Shown here piece by piece: positions 44,370 through 53,369 of a stretch of 64,000 bases of DNA. The translations under genes and the position numbers were made by a program. This DNA comes from JAFKFH01 sp017307375. GTDB taxonomy: Bacteria > Pseudomonadota > Alphaproteobacteria > Ferrovibrionales > Ferrovibrionaceae. The stretch spans positions 3,968,001-4,032,000 of the forward strand of contig OZ245874.1 in NCBI GenBank assembly GCA_965229335.1. Direction: 5' to 3'. Numbering within the stretch: position 1 is the stretch's first letter; every line of letters starts with the position of its first letter. Under the pieces are notes generated by a model. That model ran no database searches. It was given only the letters and a program-made list of their open reading frames with translations, and was not told the origin of the DNA.

Positions 44370-45551
44370 CTAGCCGTCGCCGATCCGATCGGCAAGGGTG
44401 CCGACCGCGATCGCGAAGCTCGTGGACTTGTTCCACTTCATGATGACGCGGAAGTTCGTGTAGGCCAGGAACGCCCGGCCCTGCCCGTTCGACGGCACCA
44501 CCAGCATTGCCCGGGTCTGCGCCGCCGGCAGCGGTTGGCCGTTCAGGCTGCGCACGCCGACCGCGCCCCATTCGGCCACCGTCTTCTCGGCATCGGTGTT
44601 GACCAGAGCGGCATCGAAACCCGGCGGCAGCTTGACTTCGCGTCCCCAGCCCTCGTCGCCTTTCCAGCCGATCCGCGACAGGTAGTTCGAGGTCGAGGCA
44701 AAGACATCGCCGCGCGAGCGCCAGATATCGGCACGGGCGTCACCGTCGAAATCGACCGCGTAGCTGAGATAGGTCGACGGCATGAACTGGTTCTGGCCCA
44801 TCGCCCCCGCCCATGACCCGGTGAATTCGTCCGGCTCGAACTTGTCGCGCTCGAGGATCTTCAGGGCATTGATCAACTCGTTGCGGAAGTAGAGTGACCG
44901 CCGGCCGTCATAGGCGAGCGTGGCCAGTGCCGGTACCACCTTGAAGCCACCGGTAAGTCGGCCGAAATCGGTCTCGATTCCCCAAAGCGCAACAACGTAG
45001 CGCGGCGCCACGCCGTATTTCTCGGCAACCTTGTTCAACAGGGCGCGGTTCTCGCGCAGCATCTGCTTGCCCTTTTCGACCCGGGCGTTGTTGACCACGC
45101 GGTCGAGATACTGGTCGAGAGTTAGCGAGAATTCGGGCTGCTTGCGATCGAGTTCGATGATCCGGGGGATCGGCTGGGCGCCGCGGAAGGCGCGGTCGAA
45201 CACCGGTCCCGAAATGCCTTTGCCCAGCGCTTCCTTGCGCAGATCGGCGACCCAGGCCGGAAAAGGCTTGGGGTTATGGATGACCGGCGGCGCACCGACT
45301 GCCGCGGTCGAGGCCGGCGCCTGCTGGGGAGGCGGCGGCGCAGCCTTGACGCCCGGCGGGGGCGCCAGCGTCTGGCTGTCGATGCCGCCGCGCGGGGCCG
45401 CGGCAGCGACGGGGAACCCATCGGCATCGACGCTGGGCTGGCTTGCAACCTGACTGCCGGTCGCAGGGGTCGTGCCCTCGGGGGCACACTGCGTCATGGT
45501 TAATGCGGCTAGAATCAGGGCAGAGGCACGCAACCAGCGGCTAAAGGCCAT
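44370..45551 (-). CDS. MltB-type lytic murein transglycosylase
   Basis: A 393-residue envelope enzyme. A hydrophobic signal (about 5-20) ends in LTMTQC; Gln before Cys is unusual for a lipobox, so lipidation is uncertain. A Pro/Ala-rich linker contains APRGGIDSQTLAPPP. The catalytic domain has the catalytic Glu in VALWGIETDFGRLTGGF, followed by AGAMGQNQFMPSTYL and YLSRIGWKGDEGWGREV. A C-terminal peptidoglycan-binding-1 domain is not seen. The ATG at 45549-45551 is decided by AAGGA six bases upstream; the ATG six bases earlier is too close to that site. It is the first gene of the mltB-rlpA-dac run. Confidence 0.93.
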   Translation of the reverse strand: MAFSRWLRASALILAALTMTQCAPEGTTPATGSQVASQPSVDADGFPVAAAAPRGGIDSQTLAPPPGVKAAPPPPQQAPASTAAVGAPPVIHNPKPFPAWVADLRKEALGKGISGPVFDRAFRGAQPIPRIIELDRKQPEFSLTLDQYLDRVVNNARVEKGKQMLRENRALLNKVAEKYGVAPRYVVALWGIETDFGRLTGGFKVVPALATLAYDGRRSLYFRNELINALKILERDKFEPDEFTGSWAGAMGQNQFMPSTYLSYAVDFDGDARADIWRSRGDVFASTSNYLSRIGWKGDEGWGREVKLPPGFDAALVNTDAEKTVAEWGAVGVRSLNGQPLPAAQTRAMLVVPSNGQGRAFLAYTNFRVIMKWNKSTSFAIAVGTLADRIGDG

Positions 45552-45638
45552 AAGCATTCCTTGGATCGAAAGGATCTGGCGCCCGCGCGCCTCCCTGCTT
45601 TGTGCCACGAGGACGCGATTCGGTGCAACCGCCGATCC

Positions 45639-46472
45639 TTATTGCATCACGGCGTAGGCGACACGAAAACCGATGGCATCGTAGCGATAGTCGGGCAGCG
45701 AGAAGAAGCGATACGGCGCGCGCAGCATCGCGGGACCAAAATCCCATGACCCGCCACGCAGCACCCGGTAGCGGCAGACCGGCGGGCTGACCGCCCGGCC
45801 GTCATCAGGCGTGTCGAAATAGGTTTCGCGGTAGCAATCCTCGACCCATTCCCAGACATTGCCGTGCATGTCGAACAGCCCGAAGGCGTTCGGTCGAAAC
45901 GATCCGGCGGGAGCGGTGCGCTGATTGTCCCACGGGCTGCCGCAACCGTTGCAATTGGCGCGGTTGCGCTCGATCTCGTCGCCCCAGTCATAATCGGCGG
46001 ACGAGCCGGCGCGGGCCGCGTATTCCCATTCCGCCTCGCTGAGCAGGCGATAGGGTTTTCCGGTCTTGCGCCGCAGCCACTGGACGTAGGCCTGGGCATC
46101 GAGCCATGACACGTTCATCGCCGGGCGACGGCCGCGCCCCCAGCCGTTGTCGCCGGGCATGTGCCGGTTGCAGCCGCCGTCGCGGACACAGGCATCCCAC
46201 TCCCCGAAGGTGACCTCGTAGCGTCCGACGGCGATCGGATAGGCGATCGTTACCGGATGGGGTGGCCCTTCGTCGGCGTTCAGTCCGATCGCGCCCATGG
46301 TGAAGCTGCCGGGCGGCAGCTCGATCATCTCGGGGCAGGCCTCGTCGCAATCGCGATAGGGCGCGCCCGGCATGAAACCGATCGTCGGGGTCACCTGCCC
46401 CCACGGGTCGGCCGCGGCGAGGGTTCCCATACTCAGCAGCCAGACGAGCACGAGAACCGCTGTCCGACACAT
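45639..46472 (-). CDS. Secreted formylglycine-generating-enzyme-like (FGE-sulfatase domain) protein
   Basis: A 277-residue protein with a signal peptide ending near LAAADP (about residue 22) and an FGE/SUMF1-type fold. Visible blocks are MIELPPGSFTMGAIG, VGRYEVTFGEWDACV, PAMNVSWLDAQAYVQWL in pieces, YRLLSEAEWEYAARAG, GLFDMHGNVWEWVED and YRVLRGGSWDFG. In true FGE the RGGSW block is followed by two catalytic cysteines; here it is AMLRAPYRFFSL with none. It is therefore unlikely to make formylglycine and may act like PvdO, EgtB or a C-type lectin. Several other Cys pairs could form disulfides. It sits at the 3' end of the nucleoside operon, 9 bp after deoB. Confidence 0.85.
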   Translation of the reverse strand: MCRTAVLVLVWLLSMGTLAAADPWGQVTPTIGFMPGAPYRDCDEACPEMIELPPGSFTMGAIGLNADEGPPHPVTIAYPIAVGRYEVTFGEWDACVRDGGCNRHMPGDNGWGRGRRPAMNVSWLDAQAYVQWLRRKTGKPYRLLSEAEWEYAARAGSSADYDWGDEIERNRANCNGCGSPWDNQRTAPAGSFRPNAFGLFDMHGNVWEWVEDCYRETYFDTPDDGRAVSPPVCRYRVLRGGSWDFGPAMLRAPYRFFSLPDYRYDAIGFRVAYAVMQ

Positions 46473-46481
46473 GGACCCCCG

Positions 46482-47672
46482 CTATCCCCTCCCGAGGTCG
46501 AACGCCTTGCCATGCGCGAGCGGCGCGATGCCGAGATGGGCGGCAAGTGTCTGGCCGATATCCGCAAACCCGTCGCGGCGGCCGAGGCGCCGTCCCGCGA
46601 TGCCGGGCCCGAAGGCCAGCACGGGCACGTTCTCGCGCGTATGGTCGGAACCGCGCCAGGTCGGATCACAGCCATGATCCGCCGTGATGATGGCGACGTC
46701 ACCGGGCCGCATCATGGCCCGAAAGCGCGGCAGCCAGGCATCGAAGGTTTCCAGCGCGGCCGCATACCCGGCAACATCGCGGCGATGGCCGTACAGCGTA
46801 TCGAAGTCCACGAAGTTGGTCAGGGTCAGCGAACCCGCCGGGGTGGCCGCGGCTGCCTCCAGCGTCGCCTGCATCAGTGCGGCATTGCCATCGGCCTTGA
46901 TCTCCTCGCCGGTGCCGGAATGGGCGAAGATGTCGCCGATCTTGCCAATCGACCGCACCGCCCTGCCCGCCGCCGTCAGGCGGTCGAGCAATGTCGGTTC
47001 GGGCGGCATCACCGCCAGGTCCTTGCGATTGCCGGTGCGGCGGAAACTGCCGGGCGTACCGACGAAGGGCCGCGCGATGATCCGGCCGATATTGTAGGGA
47101 TCGACGAGACGCCGCGCGATGCGGCAGACCGCATAGAGACGCTCGAGACCGAAATGGTCTTCGTGGGCGGCGATCTGGAAGACGCTGTCGGCCGAGGTGT
47201 AGCAGATCGGCCTGCCGGTCGCGATGTGCTCGGGCCCCAGGCGCTCGATGATCTCGGTGCCCGAGGCATGGCAATTGCCGAGGATGCCCGGCAACCCGGC
47301 TTCGCGGATCAGCGCGGCGACAAGCTCGGGCGGAAAACTCGGGGTCTGGTCCGGGAAATAGCCCCAATCGAACGCAACCGGGGCGCCCGCCATCTCCCAG
47401 TGGCCGGACGGCGTATCCTTGCCGTGCGAGGCCTCGGTGGCAAAGCCGAAAATCCCCTCGGCCCCATCTGCAGCAAGCGGGCGCCCGATCGAATCGCCAT
47501 GCGCGGCATGCAGGCCGAGGCGCTCGAGCGCGGGCAGCCTCAAGTCCGGCGTGGCGGCGAAGATATGGCCGAAGGTATCGGCGCCGGTATCGCCGAACGC
47601 ATCGGCGTCGGGCGCGCCGCCGAGCCCGAAGGAATCCATCACCAGGATGAAACCGCGCCTGTCCATCGTCAT
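46482..47672 (-). CDS. deoB: Phosphopentomutase
   Basis: A 396-residue alkaline-phosphatase-superfamily enzyme that interconverts (deoxy)ribose 1-phosphate and 5-phosphate. Seen are ILVMDSFGLGGAPDADAFGD in pieces, KDTPSGHWEM, PICYTSADSVFQIAAHE in pieces, TLTNFVDFDTLYGHRRD and IITADHGCDPTWRGSDHTRE in pieces; these carry the manganese ligands and the phosphorylated Thr. The ATG at 47670-47672 is chosen; another ATG lies two codons later. It takes the pentose 1-phosphates from DeoA and PNP into central metabolism. Confidence 0.95.
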   Translation of the reverse strand: MTMDRRGFILVMDSFGLGGAPDADAFGDTGADTFGHIFAATPDLRLPALERLGLHAAHGDSIGRPLAADGAEGIFGFATEASHGKDTPSGHWEMAGAPVAFDWGYFPDQTPSFPPELVAALIREAGLPGILGNCHASGTEIIERLGPEHIATGRPICYTSADSVFQIAAHEDHFGLERLYAVCRIARRLVDPYNIGRIIARPFVGTPGSFRRTGNRKDLAVMPPEPTLLDRLTAAGRAVRSIGKIGDIFAHSGTGEEIKADGNAALMQATLEAAAATPAGSLTLTNFVDFDTLYGHRRDVAGYAAALETFDAWLPRFRAMMRPGDVAIITADHGCDPTWRGSDHTRENVPVLAFGPGIAGRRLGRRDGFADIGQTLAAHLGIAPLAHGKAFDLGRG

Positions 47673-47694
47673 AGTCTGCGCCCGACGGCCGCTG

Positions 47695-49011
47695 TCAGGC
47701 AATACGCTCGGGCACGATCGGGCCGGGCGCCTTGATGCCATCGCCGACCACATAGGCGCGATCGAGGGCACGGGCTGCCGCCTCGGCCGCATCTTCGGTC
47801 CGCGCATGGATCCAGGCCAATGGCCGGTCGGGACCGACCGCTTCGCCGAGCGCCGCCACGTCGCTGAAACCGACGGCCGCATCGATCGCCTCGCCGGGCC
47901 GCGTCCGGCCGGCACCGAGCGCCAGCGCCGCAATCCCCACCGCGCGGCTGTCGACGGCGTGCACGTGACCGGTACGGACCGGATAGGCCGCCCGCACGAC
48001 GGGCGCCTTGGGCAGATGGCGATGCGGCGCCTCGAGCAGGTCGGAGGGGCCGCCGAGACCCGCGACCATCGCCGAAAAGCGTTCCGCGGCGGTGCCCGAC
48101 GACAAAGCTCCCTCGACCGCGGCGCCGGCGGCGACCTGATCGACCAGCCCGCCCAGCATCAGCATCTCGGCCGCGCAGCGCCCGGTGACCAGGTGCAGCC
48201 GCGGATCTCGCCGCGCGCCAGTCAGGTAATCGATCGCCTCCCGCACCTCCAGCGCATTGCCCACGGTGCGCCCGAGCGGCTGGTTCATGTCGGTCAGCAG
48301 CGCGACGGTCGGCAGCCCGGCACCGGTCGCAACCTCGACGATCGAACGGGCCAGAAGCTGGGCATCCTCGTAGCGTTGCGCAAACGCCCCGCTGCCGAAC
48401 TTGACGTCCATCACCAGCCCCTTGAGGCCGGCAGCCAGTTTCTTCGACAGGATCGAGGCCGTGATGAGGGCGATCGATTCGACCGTCGCGGTGACGTCGC
48501 GGATGGCGTAGAGGCGACGGTCGGCCGGGGCCAGGTCGGCGGTCTGGCCGACGATGGCACAGCCGGAACGGGCAACGACCTCGCGAAAACGCTCGCGGCT
48601 CGGCGCGACATCGTATCCGGGGATCGCTTCGAGCTTGTCGAGCGTGCCGCCGGTATGGCCAAGGCCGCGGCCGGAGATCATCGGGACGAAGCCGCCGCAG
48701 GCAGCGACGATCGGGGCCAGCATCAGGCTGACCTTATCGCCGACCCCGCCCGTCGAATGCTTGTCGAGCGTCGGGCCGGGCAGGTTCAGGTCATCCCAGC
48801 CGATACGATCGCCGGAATCGGTCATCGCCCGGGTCAGCTCGACCCGCTCGCGCGCGGTCATGCCGCGAAAGAACACCGCCATCGCGAAGGCACCGACCTG
48901 GGCATCGCCGAGGTTGCCGTCGGTGATCCCGCGAACCAGGAAAGCGATTTCCTCGGCGCTGAGTTCGGCGCCGTCGCGCTTGCGGCGGATGACTTCCTGG
49001 GGCAGCAGCAT
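47695..49011 (-). CDS. deoA: Thymidine phosphorylase
   Basis: A 438-residue enzyme that phosphorolyses thymidine/deoxyuridine to base plus deoxyribose 1-phosphate. Seen are LTRAMTDSGDRIGW, the phosphate-site motif KHSTGGVGDKVSL, SGRGLGHTGGTLDKLEAIPGY in pieces, and the typical C-terminal alpha/beta domain. Its ATG overlaps the pnp stop by one base, and deoB follows 22 bp later, so it is in the same operon. Confidence 0.95.
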   Translation of the reverse strand: MLLPQEVIRRKRDGAELSAEEIAFLVRGITDGNLGDAQVGAFAMAVFFRGMTARERVELTRAMTDSGDRIGWDDLNLPGPTLDKHSTGGVGDKVSLMLAPIVAACGGFVPMISGRGLGHTGGTLDKLEAIPGYDVAPSRERFREVVARSGCAIVGQTADLAPADRRLYAIRDVTATVESIALITASILSKKLAAGLKGLVMDVKFGSGAFAQRYEDAQLLARSIVEVATGAGLPTVALLTDMNQPLGRTVGNALEVREAIDYLTGARRDPRLHLVTGRCAAEMLMLGGLVDQVAAGAAVEGALSSGTAAERFSAMVAGLGGPSDLLEAPHRHLPKAPVVRAAYPVRTGHVHAVDSRAVGIAALALGAGRTRPGEAIDAAVGFSDVAALGEAVGPDRPLAWIHARTEDAAEAAARALDRAYVVGDGIKAPGPIVPERIA

Positions 49012-49847
49012 CAGGACTGGCCCCGCAGCAGCGCGGCCATGGCCGGCAGGCCGCCGATCAGCAGGTTCTGGAGGGCGGCGGCACCGATCCGGGCGCGGTC
49101 GATGGTCAGGTGATGACTAAGGGTTTCGTCCGGCGCCATGCCGGCGCCCAGATTCGTGATGTTCGAGAATGCCGCGACCTTCATGCCGTAGCGGCGCGCC
49201 AGGATCGCTTCCGGCACCGTCGACATGCCGACGGCGTGCCCGCCGAGGATGCGGGCGGCGCGGATCTCGGCCGGCGTCTCGAAGATCGGGCCGGTGAACC
49301 AGACGTAGACACCCTGGAACAGGTCGATGTCCTGGCCGGCCGCCGTCTCGGCGAAAATCTCGCGGATCCCGCGATCGTACAGATCGGTCATCGGCAGGAA
49401 GATCGGGCCGCCATCGGGCCCCCTGTCGCCGATCAGCGGGTTGGTTCCGGCGAAGTTTATGTGATCGTTCAGCATCATCAGGCTGCCCGGCGGCATGTCG
49501 GCGTCGAGCGACCCGGCGGCGTTGGTGAGCACGATGCCGCGGCAGCCCAGTTCCGCCAGGGCCGCGATCGCCGGACGCATCACGCCGGAGCCATGGCCTT
49601 CGTAAAAATGGGCCCGCCCCTTCAGGCAGACCACCGGCACGCCGCCGAGATGGCCGAGATGCAGGGTGCCGCCATGACCCGGGACCGACGGCTGCGGAAA
49701 GCCCGGCAGTTCGGCATAGGGTATGACAACCGCCTCGGCGACGGCGTCGGCCAGCGGACCGAGACCCGAGCCGAGGACCAGGGCGATTTCCGGCACGAAG
49801 CCCGTGGGCATGCGGGCGCGGACGACTGCGGCGGATGGCTCGGTCAT
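49011..49847 (-). CDS. punA: Purine nucleoside phosphorylase (trimeric type)
   Basis: A 278-residue phosphorylase acting on purine (deoxy)nucleosides to give base and pentose 1-phosphate. Seen are LVLGSGLGPLADAV, GHGGTLHLGHLGG, MLNDHINFAGTNPL, VYVWFTGPIFETPAEIRA in pieces, and AVGMSTVPEAILARRYG, as in class II trimeric PNP. The ATG overlaps the stop of the upstream kinase gene (ATGA) and its own stop overlaps deoA, so production is coupled to both. Confidence 0.94.
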   Translation of the reverse strand: MTEPSAAVVRARMPTGFVPEIALVLGSGLGPLADAVAEAVVIPYAELPGFPQPSVPGHGGTLHLGHLGGVPVVCLKGRAHFYEGHGSGVMRPAIAALAELGCRGIVLTNAAGSLDADMPPGSLMMLNDHINFAGTNPLIGDRGPDGGPIFLPMTDLYDRGIREIFAETAAGQDIDLFQGVYVWFTGPIFETPAEIRAARILGGHAVGMSTVPEAILARRYGMKVAAFSNITNLGAGMAPDETLSHHLTIDRARIGAAALQNLLIGGLPAMAALLRGQS

Positions 49848-52800
49848 GCGATCACTCGTTCGGAGGGAAAGGTGGCGGTCACCGTCGTACCTGTACCCTC
49901 GGTGCTGTCGATCGACAAGCCGCCGCCATGCAGCCGCATCAGCGCGTTCGAAATCGACAGGCCGAGGCCCGTGCCTTCATGCTCGCGCGCCAGCCGCATG
50001 TCGGCCTGCTGGAACGGTTCCATCACCCTGGCCAGGGCATGGCGCGGGATGCCGATGCCGGTATCGGCGACATGAAGGGCCAACCCGCCTTCGGCGGTCC
50101 GGTCGAGGCTGATGGTGATGCTGCCATGCTCGGCATTGAACTTGACCGCATTCGACAACAGGTTGAGCACGACCTGCTGCAGCGCCCGCCGATCGGCGCG
50201 CAGCGACACCGCGGCGGGCCGAACCTGGTTGATCACGCGGATGTCACGCGCCTCGGCCCGGGCACGCACCATCATCACGCAGGTGTCGATCAACTGCGCC
50301 GGATCGAGAACGTCGTCATCGAGCTGGACCTGCCCGGCCTCCAGCTTCGACATGTCCAGCACGTCGTTGATCAGCGACAGCAGATGGCGCCCCGACACCG
50401 CGATGTTGTCGACATACTCCCGGTAGCGCGGGTTCCCCACCGACCCGAACAGTTCCTGCTGCATGATCTCGGAGAAACCGATGATCGCATTCAGCGGCGT
50501 GCGCAGTTCATGGCTCATGTTGGCGAGGAATTCGCTCTTGGCCCGGTTTGCCAGTTCCGCCGTCTGCTTGGCCGCGATCAGCCCGGCTTCGGCGAGCTTG
50601 GCGTCGGTGACGTCGCCGATCGAACCGACGACGCGGCGGGCGGCCCCGTCGGGGTTGCGCACGATGAAGCCCCGCAGCTTGAGCCAGCGTTCGTTCGGAC
50701 CGGGAACGCGGAATTCGATATCGAGACGGTCGGCGGCCGAGGCGAAGGCCACGGCGATCTCGGCCCTGACCCGGTCGCGTTCCTCGGCGGCGGCATGGGC
50801 CAGCAGATCGCCGAGAGTCCCCCCCAGCCGCGTGACGCCGAGCAGGTCGAGCAGGCGCGGCGCCGCATAAAGGCGGTCTGCAGCGATATCCCAGTCCCAG
50901 ATCGCCTCGTGGGCCCCTTCGATCGCCAGCGCGAACCGCTCCTCGCTGCGGCGCAACGCCAGCTCGGTTTCCTTGCGGTCGGTCACGTCGTGCGTGGCGA
51001 CGAGGAACCGGATTGCCCGCCCGTCCTCCCCGCGCTGGCAGACACCACGCGTCGAAAACCAGCGCTGCACCCCGTCCGGCCTGGCATAGCGGTATTCGAT
51101 CGGATCGCTGCGTCCGGCTATCAGCACGTCGCGAAACCAGTCGCGCGCCGCCGCCCGATCGTCGGGATGGACCTGCGCCAGGTAAGCATCGAGACCGGGT
51201 GGCGGCGTGCCGGGAGCGTCGCCGAGAATGGCCCGGTGGGTCTCGTTGCGGAAGATCCGGCCGGTGCGGACATCCCAGTCGTAGATGCCGACATCGGTGC
51301 CGTTGACGACAAGCGCGTAGCGTTGCTCGGCCTCGGTCAGCGCGGCCCGCGCCTGCTCGAGCTCGGAAATGTCGATGGTGATCCGCAACAGGCCGCCGTC
51401 GACGGTCTTTCGTTCGACGATCAGGACATGCACATCGCCCATCTGGATCAGGCGCGGCGGCGGCGGGTCGTGGAAATGACCGACGCGCCACTCGATGAAG
51501 CCTTCCCTGGTCGCGAACGGTACGTCGGACGGGATATAGCCGGCATCCCAGATGGCGCCGATCACCTCGCGGAACGACATGCCCAGCCGGATCTTGTCGC
51601 GAACCCGGGGAATTTCGAATTCCAGGGTGCGCTGGCTGATCAGGACCAGGCGCTGGTCGGCGTCGTAGAGGGTCAGTGATTCGGGGATATGCTTGAGCAC
51701 GTCGAGGAAGCGCCGCTCGCGCTGGCGCTGCTCCGTGACGTCGAGCATCGAGCCGGCGATGCGGGTCGCCCGGCCGGCGTTGCCATGGGCGGACGCACCG
51801 GAATTGATGCAGATGCGAACCGAACCATCGGGCCGGATCGCCCGATACTCGACGGAAAGCGTGCCTTCGGACCGCATCAGGGCGTCGGTCCATGCGCCGA
51901 CCTGCTCGCGATCGGCGGGATGGACATGGCCAAGCCAGTCTTCCTGCCGCCAATCGCTGACGTCTTCGCTGCCAAGGCCGAGGATCTCGCGGCTTCGTTC
52001 CGACAGATACAGCCCCCGTTCGACATCCCAGTCGAACAAACCGACCCCGGCGCCTTTGACCGCCAGATTAAAACGCTGTTCGCTTGCCAGCGCGGCGGCA
52101 CGCGCGAGTTCGATTTCGGTAACGTCGACGGCGACACGCAGCAAGCCGCCATCGTCAGTCTTGCGCTCCGACACACGATACCAGCGGTCGCCGTGCCGCC
52201 GGATGCGCGACGCGGTCGGCTGATCGAAGGTCGCCAGGCGCAAGGCTTTCCAGGCTTCCCGGTCCGGATACTGCGCGCGAACGGCCGGGACGTTGGCCCA
52301 GATCAGGTCGACGATATGAGCATAGGACTGGCCAGGCTCGACCAATCCCTGAAGTTCGGGAAACTCGACATAATAGGCGGCGGAGCAGAATTTCAGACAG
52401 CGATCGGGCCCGAAGAACAACAGGCTCTCATGCATGTTGGCGATGACGTCGGCAAGGCTCTGCGACGCGGTCCCCGCAGCCAGCCGGGCCGCGGCAATCG
52501 AGGTCTCGTCGCTGCGGATCGTGAGGACCCCGCCGCCAGACAGGCGGTAGTCGCGAAGGGTGTGATGCCGGCCGTTGCGATCCAGCAGATCGTGGGGCGT
52601 GCCGTCGGCGCGCGACAATGACGCCCCGCGTACCGCGATCAGATCCGATGCCGATACGATCTCGACATCGTCGAAACGCTTGAGGACCTGCGCATGCAAC
52701 GTCGACAGGTCCGCAGCCGTGCGGCCGACCATGGCGTCGCGCGTCAGACCAAAATCGCGCAGCAGCACCCGGTTGCACCAGACAACCCGCCCTGTGTCAT

Positions 52801-52915
52801 CGTAGATCGTGATGGCCTGGGGCAGCGCATCGAGGATTTCGGCGAACTGGCGCCGCAGCAGATCGGCATCATTGCCGAGAGCGGGGAGCATGGCCGGATC
52901 GCTATCGTCGCCCAC
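49844..52915 (-). CDS. Orphan multi-PAS sensor histidine kinase
   Basis: A 1023-residue cytosolic kinase with no membrane segment. About six PAS-like modules precede the kinase core, starting near residues 25, 155, 275, 405, 530 and 655. Two of them begin with similar text (AITIYDDTGRVVWCN and SLTLYDADQRLVLIS). The HisKA domain has phospho-acceptor His802 in FLANMSHELRTPLNAIIGFSE in pieces. The ATPase motifs NLLSNAVKFN, VADTGIGIP and GTGLGLSIS are intact. There is no receiver domain and no response regulator next to it. It lies between cdd and pnp with an ATGA overlap to pnp. The start is the GTG at 52915, or an ATG eight codons later. Confidence 0.93.
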   Translation of the reverse strand: MGDDSDPAMLPALGNDADLLRRQFAEILDALPQAITIYDDTGRVVWCNRVLLRDFGLTRDAMVGRTAADLSTLHAQVLKRFDDVEIVSASDLIAVRGASLSRADGTPHDLLDRNGRHHTLRDYRLSGGGVLTIRSDETSIAAARLAAGTASQSLADVIANMHESLLFFGPDRCLKFCSAAYYVEFPELQGLVEPGQSYAHIVDLIWANVPAVRAQYPDREAWKALRLATFDQPTASRIRRHGDRWYRVSERKTDDGGLLRVAVDVTEIELARAAALASEQRFNLAVKGAGVGLFDWDVERGLYLSERSREILGLGSEDVSDWRQEDWLGHVHPADREQVGAWTDALMRSEGTLSVEYRAIRPDGSVRICINSGASAHGNAGRATRIAGSMLDVTEQRQRERRFLDVLKHIPESLTLYDADQRLVLISQRTLEFEIPRVRDKIRLGMSFREVIGAIWDAGYIPSDVPFATREGFIEWRVGHFHDPPPPRLIQMGDVHVLIVERKTVDGGLLRITIDISELEQARAALTEAEQRYALVVNGTDVGIYDWDVRTGRIFRNETHRAILGDAPGTPPPGLDAYLAQVHPDDRAAARDWFRDVLIAGRSDPIEYRYARPDGVQRWFSTRGVCQRGEDGRAIRFLVATHDVTDRKETELALRRSEERFALAIEGAHEAIWDWDIAADRLYAAPRLLDLLGVTRLGGTLGDLLAHAAAEERDRVRAEIAVAFASAADRLDIEFRVPGPNERWLKLRGFIVRNPDGAARRVVGSIGDVTDAKLAEAGLIAAKQTAELANRAKSEFLANMSHELRTPLNAIIGFSEIMQQELFGSVGNPRYREYVDNIAVSGRHLLSLINDVLDMSKLEAGQVQLDDDVLDPAQLIDTCVMMVRARAEARDIRVINQVRPAAVSLRADRRALQQVVLNLLSNAVKFNAEHGSITISLDRTAEGGLALHVADTGIGIPRHALARVMEPFQQADMRLAREHEGTGLGLSISNALMRLHGGGLSIDSTEGTGTTVTATFPSERVIA

Positions 52916-52944
52916 CTGCGGACTGCCCCTCCCTGCGGGAAATT

Positions 52945-53349
52945 CTAGGATGCCTCGACCAGATTGTGCGGTCCGAAGGCGAGTGGCAATAGCTCGACGA
53001 GCGGCCGGCTGACGACGCGGCGAGATGACGCCCCCGCAAGGATCGCGAACGCCCCGGGCAGTCCGAATTCATACAACCGCTGGCGGCAGCCACCGCAGGG
53101 CGCGCAGGCCTCCGCCCCGTTGCCGACGATCGCCACCGCCTGGAAGCGCTTGCCGCCGGCCGCGATCATCGCCGCGATCGCACCCGCCTCGGCGCAGGTG
53201 CCCAACGGATAGGCTGCATTCTCGACATTGCAGCCGACATGGATGCGACCGCGTTCGTCGCGCAGCGCCGCCCCGACCTTGAATCGACTGTACGGGGCAT
53301 AGGCGCTGCGACGGACGGCGCGGGCGGCAGCCAGCAGTTCCGGATCCAT
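52945..53349 (-). CDS. cdd: Cytidine deaminase
   Basis: A 134-residue zinc enzyme converting (deoxy)cytidine to (deoxy)uridine. The active-site motifs are GCNVENAAYPLGTCAEAGAI (Cys-Ala-Glu) and ACAPCGGCRQ (the zinc PCxxC), as in the small homotetrameric form. It is followed 29 bp later by the PAS kinase gene and then pnp, deoA and deoB. Together they form a nucleoside catabolism and salvage operon. Confidence 0.95.
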   Translation of the reverse strand: MDPELLAAARAVRRSAYAPYSRFKVGAALRDERGRIHVGCNVENAAYPLGTCAEAGAIAAMIAAGGKRFQAVAIVGNGAEACAPCGGCRQRLYEFGLPGAFAILAGASSRRVVSRPLVELLPLAFGPHNLVEAS

Positions 53350-53369
53350 GGTCGGGTTCTCCTGGGGGG

